NCBI GenBank assembly: GCA_035236585.1
Contig: CP141127.1
Span: 61,609,495 to 61,673,494 of the forward strand
Length of the DNA stretch: 64,000 bases
Direction: 5' to 3'
Source: Warburgia ugandensis
Lineage: Eukaryota > Streptophyta > Magnoliopsida > Canellales > Canellaceae
Shown: piece by piece, positions 48,401 through 61,470 of the stretch
How positions within the stretch are numbered: position 1 is the stretch's first letter
Layout of the letters: each line of letters opens with the position of its first letter
Made by a program: the position numbers and the translations under genes
Notes under the pieces: generated by a model
What the model saw: only the letters and a program-made list of their open reading frames with translations
Database searches by the model: none
Told to the model about the DNA's origin: nothing

Positions 48401-49753
48401 TTTTTAAAAAAATTTTTCTAGATTCACCACCTGTATACATTTTAAACCTGATACTCAAACAATGTTTATAAACATTAAAAACCTGTTAACATTAACATTC
48501 ATCCACTTCTTTCTTGTAGTTGAGTAATGCTTAAGGTCCAGTAATGGCTTTTAGCAAAGAAAATACAAGACATTCTAATAACATTAGCAATATCACTCAA
48601 CAACATCAAAAAGTATACCAAAATATAGAATGTTAGAAATGAATGAAAGATCCAAATTGATAGTAAGTATAGAATAACAAAAATGAAAAATGAAGCTGAT
48701 CATAATGGAAAGGACAGTCGTACTATTAATAGACTTCAAGGATTGCATTTGACTCATTCATGAATCACAGTTTTAATCTAAGAAAAGAGAACCACATAGC
48801 ACCACAAACTGTGGATCTATGTCATTGTATTAGAACCCCCTTAATTAAGGGTCTTGATAGGAACAGTCACTTAAAATAGGGCGAACAACCCACATCCATT
48901 CTATTTCTATTCCATTTCTTCTCTCTTTCTGGTAATTCATTTAAAAAAACATGAATAAGCATGTCACCCATTACTAGTTACAAGTCCATGGAGGCACTAA
49001 CCTGGCAATTGAAATGTAATTGGGTGTAAAAGAAAACAACTGAATTCAACTGATTGGAGTAGCCATATTGAACAACTAATTCAAGTGAGTTAGGTGATAT
49101 AGTTGGGAAAAATTCATACATAAGAAATAGGAGTCTGTTCCATGAAGCATGACCTACTACATAGAAATATGCTACAAAGACAATGGAAAAAAATTAACAG
49201 ACATTCAAAGGCAATAATTTTTAGCAAAAGCCCTTCCATTTGCCAAACATTTACGCCAGGACTATGCTAAGGACAGATAAGATAGAAATAACAAAAAATG
49301 GTTAGCAACTTGTTGATTTTATACATTTGGAATGAAGCACCAGTTATTTGAATGACATGCAACTTGATGGATGAAAAGTCTGCAAATGTGCTTGCAAAAA
49401 CTTTGAATAAACTGAAAGATCAGAATTTTTTGAAAGTGCATCACCAGTTCCCATTTCCAACTAGTCAGAATAGTGTGCGCTCTTGTTTGCTATTGCTAGA
49501 AAGGAGGAATCATTGACACACCATTACTACAACTAAGACATCCAAACAATTGAAGAAACCAAGAGTTAAATTCTCCAAAGATTCATAACCTACAATACAT
49601 TAAACATCATAAAAATTCATATCCTACATTATTTACTTGCAACGCTTCCTGAGGGTGGGAAACAAATATGGATAGAGTTGAAAGTCATTCTTTATTCCAA
49701 CAACTAATTGAAAGTCATTACATAATTAGTCCATTCAGATCGTATTTCATTAA
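48401..49753. other. CACTA internal non-coding DNA
   Basis: AT-rich, with no recognisable domain on either strand. It lies between the subterminal cluster and solo LTR E, so it is the 3' side of the minus-strand genes. Confidence 0.6.
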
Positions 49754-49758
49754 GAATT

Positions 49759-52415
49759 TGTGACGACCCGGGTTTTCTCATGCATTTTTAAATGCAATAC
49801 CTAATTTCCTAAGGCGGGATGCATCCCTATTTGAAAACCATTCTATAAAAACCATGCAATGCAGCGGAAAACCTTTAGTTTTAAACTCATTTTTGAAAAC
49901 CTCGAGTGTCATTTGCCTTCACAACAACCATAGTTTTTTGAAAAACTTCAAAAATCATAAATATTTTTCCCCAGGTCTTTCCAGTCACAGCACACAGCCC
50001 AACTGTAATTAAATACAACTTCATGTCCAAAGGGTTAAGAGTTTACTTACATGTATAACTTTCTTCTTTTTGATTCACTTGCTTGTAGCACTAATATCTC
50101 CTGAGACGTCTTCTATTTATGAGTGGAACTATCCTGAAAAATGTTAAGGATAGGGCGAGTATATACTATACTCAGTAGGAGTCTATCACTACTAGTTTTA
50201 TAATGCATGCGATGTTTTAAAATCATATGCTCTTTCCAAAGCATGTGCATGTCTGAATACTTAAGTTCAATATCGACATCAAAATCCTTTGTCAAACTGA
50301 AATACTAATGACTTAAAGGATCAAATAATCCAAAATCAAAAGTATCATATACATATATATATATATATCATAACATCATGATATGCATAAAATGCTTCAT
50401 GGAATCCAACTCATGGATCTCTAGTATGGTATGGTCGACCAACCTCATATCATGCCATATGCAATGCACATAAATCATCAAACCATAGGGTCCACTATGC
50501 CCACGACCTCCTCGCCGTGTGGTCACCGAGTACTTAAGGACACTCGGTCATAGCCTCCATGGGGCCTATGACACGTCGACCTAGTGCCGTGACACCAGTG
50601 GTAGCCCCCTGTACCACATGCAGTCGACGTAGGGACTTGCCTCTTTTTGGGCGTGGCACCCATCCACCTATTAGTGGTAGAGGCCAGGTGGCCAACCCAA
50701 GCCCCTCGGCATAGCACCCACGGGCTTACTAGCCCAAATCACATAAGATCAAATAAGCCAAAACCTCTTTTCAAAACCTGTCCTCTTTGGGTCCCTCACA
50801 ACTGCCTAGCCCTTGGCACTCCAGCGTCTTTTGGAAACCCTCAAGGACATGCAATCTTTGCAAGTACTTAAATCATGCAATGTATGCACTTGTTTACAAA
50901 ACATATATGTGCATAATGTATATGCAATCCTTTACAAAACATGTCTATGTACAAAGCATTTATCACATGCATGCTGAAATAAGTCATGCTAAATAAGTCA
51001 TATATTTAAAACATATGCTCTCAAAACAATAATAGTTCTTTTAAAAGAATCTAATAGTGATAGAGCACCTACCTGGCTAGGTCGCGCTAACCCTTTTGTC
51101 CTCGGACGCTCCTGATCATGGTTTGGGGAATCAAGGTTAGTTTGGCCTATGTTTTATAGGTTTTAGAGTAATTGGTCTTTTTACTTAGGCATTAGGGATC
51201 CATCCCTATGTCTATGGGTGTCCTAAGGTCCTAATTGCGGCTTGGTATCCTCAGTTTTCGAACGTTCTAGTGGCCACGCGCCACCATCCTATTCCAAGGG
51301 TCATTCCCACCTTTGATTGGGCCTTGATCAGGGATTTTATAGTTTAGATGTATCTGTGTCGTCGACACAGACACAACGCCTTTTGCGGCGCCTCAATCAG
51401 AGCTCTAGATCTCAAGTTATAAGCGTTTTAGTGTCGTATGTACATAGAGTCTTAAGAATGAAAAAAAAACGGAATGCTAGGGCGCTGTGCGACTGCGTCG
51501 TGTGCCCTGGCTTCCTTAAGGAATGAAAAGAACCTGCAGCGCTAGCGCACTACGCCTCTGCAGCGTGCGCCTTAGCGGGCGCATCTGCAGACGCGCCGGG
51601 TTTTCCCACCGCTCCTCTCTTTTGCGGGCACGTCCCTAGACGCGCCCGTTTGGTTTTTCAAACGGGGTCGACGCAGGACGACGTGGGATGTTCCTATTGG
51701 ATCGTCTTGCTCGTTAGGGACCCGGGTCGTCCTCAGGTCACCCTGGTTGGACCCTGTCGAACCAGTGCGGCCCTAGGGACGTCCCAGGGTCCTTGGTGAC
51801 TCCCTTAGAGGCCTATTCCCCATGGATTTTCATGCAAAAACCTAGGGAAACTGAGCCTAGGACTATGGGTGAGATCGGTTTGGGGAGTTTTTGGGCGTAC
51901 CTGCTTCATGGCTGGTTTTCTCTCCACGTTTTCTCCTCTAGGTGACTGCTCCACGACTAGTTTTTCTTCAACGTTTTGGGCTGCCATTAGAGGTGCCCAA
52001 GAGCTCTATTTATAGAGCTAAGAGAGGATTCTGGAGGGGGCTCTCACCGCCTTTGAATGGCGGTGGAGAAACCTCCAGAATGGAGGTGATTTCCCCTCCA
52101 ATCACCGCCGTTCTAGAACTTTCTAGGAGGTGGAAGATGAATACGGGCCCCTGTGTTTTCCAGCTAAACCCGTTTTTGTAAAAATTATAGTTTTGCCCCT
52201 GAACTTCGAAGGGCCATAACTTGCTCATTTTAACTCCGTTTTGGGTGATTTTGGTCTTGTTAGATTCCTTTTTCCGAGATGCATCTAATGGTACCATTTT
52301 CATGACCAAGTTTCTGGGTTCAGTCAAGGTGACTAGTGAAATGACCAAAATGCCCTTATCTTTAAAACTAAACTTTTCATGGGATTTTAATATTACAAAA
52401 ATTGGGGTCATTACA
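49759..52415 (-). mobile_element. Solo LTR E (Ty3/gypsy), inserted in CACTA F
   Basis: Read on the minus strand it starts at 52415 with tgtaatgaccccaatttttg and ends at 49759 with cccgggtcgtcaca, giving short inverted ends (tgtaatgaccc and tgtgacgaccc). Target duplication gaatt lies at 49754-49758 and 52416-52420. Length is 2657 bases. The general build (TG...ACA ends with gaccc, GC-rich leader) resembles the LTR of element A, but sequence identity is limited to the type of ends. The gene-size frames inside (133 codons or fewer) are not supported. Confidence 0.92.
52007..52014 (-). promoter_or_regulatory. Palindrome-embedded TATA box of LTR E
   Basis: Minus-strand TATAAATA between arms agctct and agagct, as in E2 at 46457-46464. 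Confidence 0.5.
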
Positions 52416-52559
52416 GAATTACCCTAGAGTAAGTCCTCTTAGAGGCCCACTCTGAAAACACAATAGCCTGAAATACAACATATTTAACTAAGCTAAAACA
52501 TTTTAGCTAGATCTATAAAAACTATAAAAACACATAAGATTATGGAAAAAAAAAAAGTT

Positions 52560-55500
52560 TTCTACCTTTCGTAAATGGGAGATAGGGTGCCATCGATTGT
52601 GAGGGTCCTCATGTACTTCAAGACATAATACCCACACTCCCAATCTGACATTGTCTAGGGCATGGTGGAACAAGGACAACAAAACAACTAATAAATATCA
52701 TTTATAATAATATAGGTTTAATTAGTGATAGCTTAGAGCAATTAATTGTTTCATATACCTTGACATTCTTCCAAGTAAGTTTTGGTGATTGTTTAGTCTC
52801 GGTCTCAATAGCCCAATCAAACTAAACCCTACAAATTTATATTTCAAATTCATTATAGATGAGTAACAATTTATGTACTTATATACACATGACACATGGA
52901 AAAAATAAATTCTTACTTATTTATAATACCTACGAGGGTGGGACGAACATCCGATCCACAAGTATAAAAAAAGAAATCATGCCCACTGTGCACATCCAAA
53001 ACGAGCAACATCCAATGAGACCTACATAGACAGTCATATGGATTGTAATGGAAGTTGACAATTTCTAGGTATAGAATAATTTGACAAGAAAACAAAAAAA
53101 TTAAAACTTACCCGCTATTGTAGGGAATCATTAAGCCATGTTCCTTAGAGCAGTGAACATAGGGCTGCTAAAATATCCTGACTATGATGCTCGATCGCCC
53201 ATTGCGCCGAAGCTCCAGAAATGATGTCAGGGTCAAGGAATTGGTAAAGTACTGTACACTCACCCTCACCCTCAAAAAAGCCAGAAGCATCATTCAAGAA
53301 CCTACATAGAAGAAATAATTAGTACATATACCATTAAAATGTAACATGTAACTAAATATCAAATGATTTATAAGCAAGTATGTGCATATATACCCAATGT
53401 AGGAGACAATGTGAGGGTGCTCAAGTTGATCCCATTGGCAAATGTGTAATAGGTTCTCTATCATAAGTGGCACTTCAACAATGATATCGGCAAGCACTCC
53501 TTGCTTGATTTGTACAGGATTACTGATGCCCATATTGCTGTTGATGAGACCATAGAGTACCCTTAGGGATCCAGGCGTGTTAGGTGGGACTTCCACATGC
53601 TCCTGGGTTGACTGCTGTAAAAGATGTAAAAATTCATAGCTAATTAATATTAATGTATGAAGAGGGCCTAATTTATGATGAAAGAAAAACCAAAGGTATA
53701 TACAAGTACCTGTTCCATTAGTGTAGCCACAACAGGTGCCACTGGAATGGTGGCCAATCTTAGTGCCACATGTTATTTCTGATTACCATATATAGTTATT
53801 AAATGACTTCTATGAGGCCTTTAACTAAAGAATATTAATGAGAAAGGTAGTATGATAAGGTACATACCCTGGACTCCATGGGAATGACTAATTCCTCTAG
53901 CCAAGCGATGTGATATGCAAATACCTGCCCAACGGTTACATTATTTTCCATTTCTAATGGAAATGGTAGGCAAGCATTAGCATTCAATGCCATGGCAATG
54001 GAAACCTGCTTAGTACCTTATGTCATAATAATTCTGTGCAAAATGTTTGAATCATGCTCATAGCAGGAACCAACTACCACGATATTTTGACGGGATTCCA
54101 CGAGCAACAGGCATTGATCCACCTGCAATGCAAATATGCAATAAATAAGTTGAGATATATATAAAAGATTATTACAAAATGACAATGAAAATTTATAGTT
54201 TTGTCTATGTACGTATATACCTCCTGGAGAGGAATTTCCTATTCATGGGGAGGTGCATGTCCTTCATCATCTTCTTCGGTTGGGGAATTGCAGCTTGCAT
54301 GTGATGGAGGTATAGTGGGCCTAGGAGTATTATGAGTGGGGGATGCAGCAACCACCATCAAACCTCCCTCTTGCATCTATCTAATTATATCTTGCCTTAC
54401 TTTCACAATGAACGCATTATAGGCTGCCTCATAATCTTGATATTGAGGTATACGTCCTCTACCAAAGAATTTAGAAGAACAATACTGCGACCCATGCCCC
54501 TAACTCAACTAGGGTGGTCTTCCTTATTGCCCATAGCCCAATATAGGATGTCTTCCTTGGCAGCAATGCTGGTTAAAGTTCTTGTGGTAGCGCTTTCTTG
54601 GGTAAGAGCGTTCTGTAAAATTTAATTAGAAAGATACAATCATTTGATCTAATTAATTATAAAAAATTTATAAACAGTGGGAACCACTTACTATGTGCAA
54701 AGCAATTTGGCAATAGTTTCATCTAAGAACTTCTTGCTAGTACGGCCCACTAAGTGCGCCAACTTCTACAGAATGGAGTGATCAATGGGTTCCATAGTCC
54801 TAGCTTGTTTTTGTTGTCATGCAAAGGCACTATAGTTAGAAAACATGTATATAATTATAGTCATTAAATTGAATGGGATAAATTATCATGGATGCTTACC
54901 TCGCACTCTTATAAACAAGTATAGCCCATCCTAGATAGGTGGTGCTCCAAATTTGTTTCGTGCACCTTTCTTCCCCTTGCACTCTTCACCTGCACATTTT
55001 TACATGCATGATCAAGTACAATAAATTGAACGTTATATGCAATTAAAAGAATGAAGGGTCATTTCTGCACATACCTCAAACTCGACGGAGGTGCAGTTCT
55101 ATACAAATGCATTCCAAGCCTCATAGTCAATGATGTTGGAGTAAATGGAAGGCACGGTGTACAGGCTTGACAGATTGTTGACATTTGGAACTATGTACTT
55201 GCGAACAAGGTAGTTCTTCCATTTTCTCCATTGCTCACCAGCACCTTGTAAAGCACGTGCCTTCTTGCCATCCGGCATGTCAAAGGCATACTGCAAATGG
55301 AAGACATCAAATTACCATATTTGAAAAATAAGGAAAGTTATAATGTAAATATTACATGTACTTAATGTTTACATGCCTTCACCATTTCCCATATTGAATC
55401 TTTGGTTGAGGATGACACAAGTGTTCAATCCTCAAATGTAATAAGAACCATGCTTCTTACTATAGAGTAGATGAAACTACTATAAGCAAGAGCACTCTCA

Positions 55501-55622
55501 CCAATTTCTTGCCCTCTACTATTGTATTGGATAGTTTCTTTAATTCCCTTGAATTTTCTCTTGATAACCTTTTCCATTGTTGTTCGCCCTCTGCCCTTTC
55601 TTTTTGGAGTAGTACTGCTCAT
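52560..55622 (-). pseudogene. CACTA second gene: Ptta/En/Spm-like N part and Ulp1-like protease C part
   Basis: Minus strand, decayed or multi-exon. The N part (55622-55425) has KRKGRGRTTMEKV and SFIYSIVRSMVLITFED, followed near 55296-55099 by GAGEQWRKWKNYLVRKYIV, both typical of plant Ptta/En/Spm transposase-like proteins. The C part resembles a C48 (Ulp1, SUMO-protease) domain: PLMIENLLHICQWDQLEHPH near 53450, CRSHWMLLVLDVHSGHD near 53015, and WECGYYVLKYMRTLT near 52590-52640. His in SHW, Asp in LDV and Cys in WECGYYV are the expected catalytic residues. Frames change between blocks and stops occur, so the product is probably not made. Exon borders are not assigned. Confidence 0.7.
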
Positions 55623-56769
55623 GTGAGCCTCTTATTTGTGCTCTTCATTGAAGTCATGTTCTTCAGTTTGATGTTCTCATGGTTCCATCGTTACTACAAA
55701 GAAACATTCAATGATATTAGAACAATACTTTTAAATGACCTTTTAATAATTACATGCTAATTAAAACCTTCATCTAAGTAAAACATGAATAATCATCATC
55801 AACAACATGAATAAATGCTTCCCTTGGAATAAAGCTAATACCACAATCTTTCAAATTACTAGATAGGGCATGATAAAAATGCATATTTAAATAAGCACTA
55901 AACAATCAACATGATGGCTTTAGGTTTAACTAGAGCATGTATCTTCAAGAAATAAATAGGTATAATTACAAGTATGTTGGAAATGAACAATTATCTAGAC
56001 TTTAGTAGAATTAACATAGTACTAGGAAAAATCCATATAATAATTTAAATCAAACTCTCATACGAACCCCAATCAATAAATCCTCAAAAATGAAAGGCCC
56101 AATGAAAGATGTTCTAATAAGAAAATAATAATAATTTTTTCCCCATGCCTGGTAAATCATGCAAATACATGTATATATCACATGAGGTGACATTTTAGTC
56201 CTGTCACAAGGACACTGGCACACCTATCCTACCAGCAGAAACCTCCATGCATGTCCAATGCTCCTGGACCTTCAACAACACATCCCATATTGTCCAACTC
56301 TCAAGGACATCAAACACATCTCCCATACTATCCAACTCTCCTAGACATCAAACACATCTTCCATACTGTCCAATTCTTCTGGACATCATTAGGCCTTACA
56401 ACTACTCAATGAGCACATGCCTTAGGGTCTACCTACTCGAGTCAACATCGAAAGGCTTTTCCCTTAATATCAAATCAAAACCCTATAGGCCTTACAGCAT
56501 CTTCAAGACTACTAGCCTTAAAAACTCAAATCAAGTAGGAAATCAATTCCCAAATCTAGTATACATTCAAATGTAGAAAGGTTTGGGTTTTGCACCATCT
56601 CTTGCATAAGTAAGAATTTTCAAAGGTCTTCCATTCATAGAGCAATGATTTAGTGTAAGGTTTCTAATATACAATTGCCTGCTACTTCTTGCTGATCTTG
56701 AATCTGTGTATATTAATATATTATGTAAGCTTAAGTAAGATTAATATATACATATATATATAGAACATA

Positions 56770-59499
56770 GTTATTTAATATACATTAAGTGAGAATTTAC
56801 CTTCTTCGCAGCCAATTATTGAAAGTGCGACAATGCTCAAATTGTAGCCACTTTAGTTTCTTTACGTAACTTGGATTCTTTGCCTTGATCATGTCCATGT
56901 GTTCACTATATACATGTATATACACAAACAAATTAATAGAGTATTAATCATAGAAAATGTAATTAACCATCAACAATTAAATTTTACATATGCATGCATG
57001 CATAATTAACTTACTCAATGTATGGTTGGACTTCATCAACATTTTGTAACACAAAGATGCTCATGGTCTCATTCTTTATAGTCAACGATTGATACACAAC
57101 CACCTGATAGAGGTTCGCTTACCTTGGGATCAAATGCAACTGATTATTTCTTTCTTGGGATTCCAATGGCATCTACTCCTACTAAGTACTCTGTGCAAAA
57201 CTCAACTGCTTCCTCTGCAATGTAACATTCGGCTATACACCCCTCTGGGTAGTTATGATTATGTACATACCCTTTTAAAATTTTCATGTACCTCTAAAAC
57301 GGATACATCCATCGCAAGTGAACTAGACCACAAAGTCTGACCTCATCAATAAGGTGCACTATTAAGTGTACCATGATGTCAAAGAAGGATGGTGGAAAGA
57401 ATATCTCAAGCTCACATAAAGTTGTCACTAGATAACGTTGAATTTCTTATAATTTTGAAACATCCACCACCTTCTTGCACAAAGCATTAAAGAAGTAGAA
57501 ATTTTTTATAATAGCTCCCCTAACTTTGTCCAGTAACTCCGAATGTATTGCTACTGGTAGTAGTTGTTGCATCAATGCATGGCAATCTGCAATCATGCCA
57601 CTTCATCCCCAACAATTTTAGCTCTTCCATGGAAACAATGTTTTTAAAGTTTGAAAAGTAGTCATTTAAGACTTTGAGCTCAAATATGGTTTTACACATT
57701 ATTCTCCTCTCATCTCTATCGAGAGTAAAATTTTCCTTAGGCAGGTATGTTCCTCGACTGCCCCTGTCCTCTGGATGCAACCTCCTCTTCAAAGCCATGT
57801 TCATAAGATCGATGCGAGCTGCAAGTCCATCCTTTGTTTTTCCTAGGATATTAAGCAATGTACCAATCAAGCTTTCACACGCATTCTTCTCAATGTGCAT
57901 GACATCATGCACATGGCATATACGCAATGATTTCTAATATGGCAGACGAAAGAATATTGATTTCTTCTTCCAACAACTTCTACAATTACTTTCACCTACA
58001 TGTTTACTTGATTTCTTCTTTCCCCACAAGACACTGATGTTTTCAACCTGCTCTAATACTTGCCGTCCTGTTAAAACCTTTGGAGGTGTCCTAGTCTCCA
58101 CATACCCGTTAAATTCTTCCTTCTTAAAACGATATGGATAGTCTTTGTGCAACCATCTTTTGTGCCTAATGAATGCCATTTCCCTACCATGTTTAAGTCA
58201 TACAGCACATGTTTGATCACTGCATATGGCACAAGCATTGTATCCCTTCACAGTGCATCCAGACAAATTACCGTACATAGGGAAATTGCTTACTGTCCAC
58301 AACAGTGTAGCCTTTAGGGTGAATGACTCTTTCCTGTATGCATCATATGCTTCAACGCCTACGTCCCATAATATTTCAAGATCATTGATCAAGGGAGACA
58401 AGTACATGTCAATGTCATGTTCTAGCTACTTTGGACCTGATATGAACATAGTTAGCATCATGTACTTCCTCTTCATGCATAGAGATGGTGGAAGGTTGTA
58501 ACAAACTAATATAACTGGCCAACAACTATACTTGCTACTCATTGAACCATGAGGATTAATCGGATTTGTAGATAATGCTAGCCATAGGTTTCTAGGTTCT
58601 TCAGTAAATTAGGCCACATGAAGTCTACTAGTTTCCATTTTAGGCTATCTGCTAAATGGTGTGAAAAGCTATCAGCTACTCTGTCATTGGCATGCCACAC
58701 CAATTTCTTTGTTGTTTCTATTATATGAAACATTCTTTTGAACCTTGGAATAGGGGGGAAGTACCATAGAACCATTGCAGAAATGCCTATAAATGTCTTA
58801 GTTGAATTCTTCTTTAACTTTCATCTTGACTGTCCATAAGTTGGGCATGTAGTTTTATCCTTATGCTCCTTCCTATACAAGATGTAATCATTGGGACACG
58901 CATGTACCTTCTCATACTTCAATCCTAGTGCAACCATGGTTTTCTTTGCCTCCCATGTGGACCTCACCAATTTATTATCCTTGGTAACATCTTACCCACT
59001 ACTTTCAAGACTTCTGTAAAACCTTGATATGAAAAACCAAATCTTGATTTCATGTTGCAAAGTTCTACCACTGTGGACAGCTTTTATAATCTTTACACTT
59101 AGGGTACAATGGCTCATCAGCTTCCTCTAATGTAGCATGAAATTCTTCAGGATCATCTTGGAAGTCATCGTATGCATCTCGAAACATTGGTACATCTGTA
59201 CTACTGTCTCCAACACTTCCTACAGTGTCTTGATCATATATTCTAGGCCTTGTTACGGGATGCAGAAGTTCTTCTCCCTGCCAGATCCATGGGTGATAGC
59301 TTTCATCGATTCCATTAAAGCATAAGTGTTCTCTCAACACCTCCACAGTTACTTTTTTCAAGTTTCCACATTTTGAGTATGGACAACGAATGCGATTACG
59401 ATCAACACCTTCCCTAAGTACAAAGTCTATGAAGTTTTCTGTAGCCTCCTCATATTCTTTCAATGTTTTTGTTGTAGACATCCAAGCATATTTGTCCAT
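56770..59499 (-). pseudogene. CACTA TNP2-type transposase, multiply broken
   Basis: Minus strand from MDKYAWMSTTKTLKEYEEA (ATG at 59499; the open frame extends 34 codons upstream, but this Met fits the family's N-end). Order of blocks: Transpos_assoc domain (FIDFVLREGVDRNRIRCPYS and CGNLKKVTVEVLREHLCFNG); DLGLKYEK and HACPNDYILY near 58900; MVLWYFPPIPRFKRMF near 58770; the TNP2 core with VGVEAYDAYRKESFTLKA and FPMYGNLSGCTVKGYNA (58370-58220); the CHVHDVMHIEKNACESLIG block (57915); and DUF4218-like FFPPSFFDIMVHLIVHLIDE (about 57400-57330) and EGCIAECYIAEEAVEF. Many stop codons and frame changes between blocks. The enzyme would cut the CACTA ends. Confidence 0.9.
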
Positions 59500-59609
59500 T
59501 ATCACAAGAAATCGAACCAAATTTGTGTGGAGACTTGTAAGACATGAAAAGATTAGGTTAGGCATTTTACCAAACATTAGATATACATGAATTGAAAACA
59601 TTTAAAATA

Positions 59610-59630
59610 ACTATATATATATATATATAT
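59610..59630. repeat. (TA)n microsatellite
   Basis: About ten TA units in the upstream region of the transposase. A (CA)n(TA)n tract at about 60109-60138 is similar. Confidence 0.9.
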
Positions 59631-60108
59631 TTCATGCATGAAAACTTTTAATTAACAATAAAATAAAACAAAATTATGACATACACATTAACGAATGAAA
59701 TCAACCTTCAAAAGAATTTCGAACCAACAGCCTTATAAAAATTATTCAAATATACATAATACACATGAGACAAACATAGAGATACTAACCAACACTCAAA
59801 AGTCAATATTGACCAAGAATTTGTAAATGTAATTCTAATTCACAAGTAGGATTTGGTTTAGAGCAGAGAAACAAAAGTCTAGTTTACTTTTTGTGCATAG
59901 ATAATAAACATAGAGTGAAATGGCACACCAGAAGTCAACAAAATAATTCTTAAAATAGATGTTCAATTGAAGACATTTGATGAAAAACAACTTTAAAAGT
60001 CTGTGAAAGTTGTTTGAATACAAATGACTTTAAATGTTCATAAATTATTTTTTTTATTTACCATTTTTGCATTCCACAATAACATAAATACATATTGAAA
60101 CTAATTTT

Positions 60109-60139
<31 letters not shown>

Positions 60140-60759
60140 AATAAAGACATCAACAAGGAAATCAAATTATTTTTTTATTACATCCAATGTTACATGTATA
60201 TTAAATGTTACATACTAGCTATTAGATCTTGTTAAGCCAAGATCAAATAGCAAATCTGATCTTTTCATCAAAATTTGGCCTAGTATTTAGTTGACAGCAC
60301 TCTTTTTCTTCAAAATAGGCCAAAAGTTGATGGTATAACCACCACTCTTCATCAAACCCTATTTTTGGGTGAGAAGCACAAATCCGTATTGTCTCCCCTT
60401 CTTCAATAGTAGGCTTGTGAGAGAAGTAGGTTTCATTTTTAATGAAATCATACAATTCTGGATAAATTAGAATGATCGAACAGATTCTTTAACCCCATGA
60501 TATGTACAGAGAAAACCCACATGATCTACAAAATAAAAACAAAGAAAAGTTAGTAACAAGAGAAGAAATATTCGTGTGATTTAAAAAAAGTTATGGTTTA
60601 CTTACAGTTTTTTCCATTACGCCAACAATCAAAATAAAAAAATGGAAAGTAAAAAGGGAAAAACAGAGATGCATAAAGACCAAAGATGAATCCATCATGC
60701 CAAAACCTTGAGAAGAAGAGGACAAGGGAAAAAATGTTATTTTGGCGGCTATTTATAGA

Positions 60760-61180
60760 TGATCGAAGACTTTAGAAGTCGTTTAGTTATAAACAACTTT
60801 AAAACTTTATCACTTTTAAAGTTGTTTATTTATAAAAAAAAAACTTTAAAGGTACATTCCTCCTAAATAAAAAAATTGCTCCAAATTTATCTAATACTTT
60901 TCAAGTCACTTAATTAAACAACTTAAAAAATTCATGGAGTTTTTAAGTCATTTATATCTAAACGACTTTAAAATTTTATCACTTTTTAAGTCATTTATTT
61001 TTAAGCGACTTAAAAAGTTATTCTGGGAAAAAAATTTCAGCTCGCGCTAGTTTTTTAAAGTCGCTTACACATAAATGACTTCTTAAATCTATCTATTTAA
61101 AGTCATTTATTTTCAAAGTGACTTGTGAAATATTTACAAAGCTCTAGTAAAAAAAGCGACTTCTTTATGTCGACTTTAAA
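60760..61180. repeat. CACTA right subterminal repeat cluster
   Basis: Inverted and direct copies of ttagaagtcgttta and more diverged acttttaaagttgttta forms fill this end, with acttaaaaagt-type palindromes near 60990-61020. Less regular than the left cluster. It lies upstream of the minus-strand transposase, so it should also hold the promoter. Confidence 0.82.
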
Positions 61181-61199
61181 AACCTCATGTGTAGTAGTG
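61172..61199 (-). repeat. CACTA right terminal inverted repeat
   Basis: Ends cctcatgtgtagtagtg at 61199 and is followed by the target duplication cat (61200-61202). Confidence 0.92.
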
Positions 61200-61202
61200 C
61201 AT

Positions 61203-61470
61203 TGTTATCATTTTTTTTTATATAACACCTTGTCACTCTAGAATTTGACAATAGTAACAGTGGACAAATTCTATATAAATCTTCCTATGAATTGGTTTCT
61301 TATTTAAAATGAAAATCCATCCATTATCCTAAACTTTAAATTAGTAATAGTGTATTTAAAATAAACTTCAAGTTTTATTGAATTAAGTTTATATGTTAGG
61401 AAACATGTTTGTGTTAGAAACTTCAACTAGTATCTGTAGGTTAAAATAGTTCAAATAAAAGAAATTTTCT
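61203..61470. repeat. Degenerate ~108-bp tandem repeat, right part
   Basis: Landmarks ctagaatttgacaatagtaa, cctaaactttaaattagtaa (about 61319) and ttagaaacttcaactagtat (about 61415) continue the repeat left of the CACTA element at shorter spacing (about 90-95 bases). Confidence 0.5.

Larger units (their letters stand above)
47958..61199 (-). mobile_element. Element F: CACTA (En/Spm) DNA transposon, 13.2 kb
   Basis: Termini cactactacacaagtggc (47958) and, inverted from 61199, cactactacacatgagg, with a 3-bp target duplication cat on both sides (47955-47957 and 61200-61202). Subterminal regions hold palindromic repeats of ttagaagtcgttta type. Both genes lie on the minus strand: a TNP2-like transposase (about 59499-56770) and a second gene with a Ptta/En/Spm-like N part and a Ulp1-like C part (about 55622-52560). 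Both carry several stops. Solo LTR E is inserted in it at 49759-52415, so the element was about 10.6 kb before that. Probably immobile, but the ends look usable in trans. Confidence 0.95.

Noticed and set aside
60243..60455. 70-codon minus-strand frame upstream of the CACTA transposase
   Set aside because: Reads like protein in part, but matches no CACTA domain I know and is short. It could be an upstream exon; not supported.
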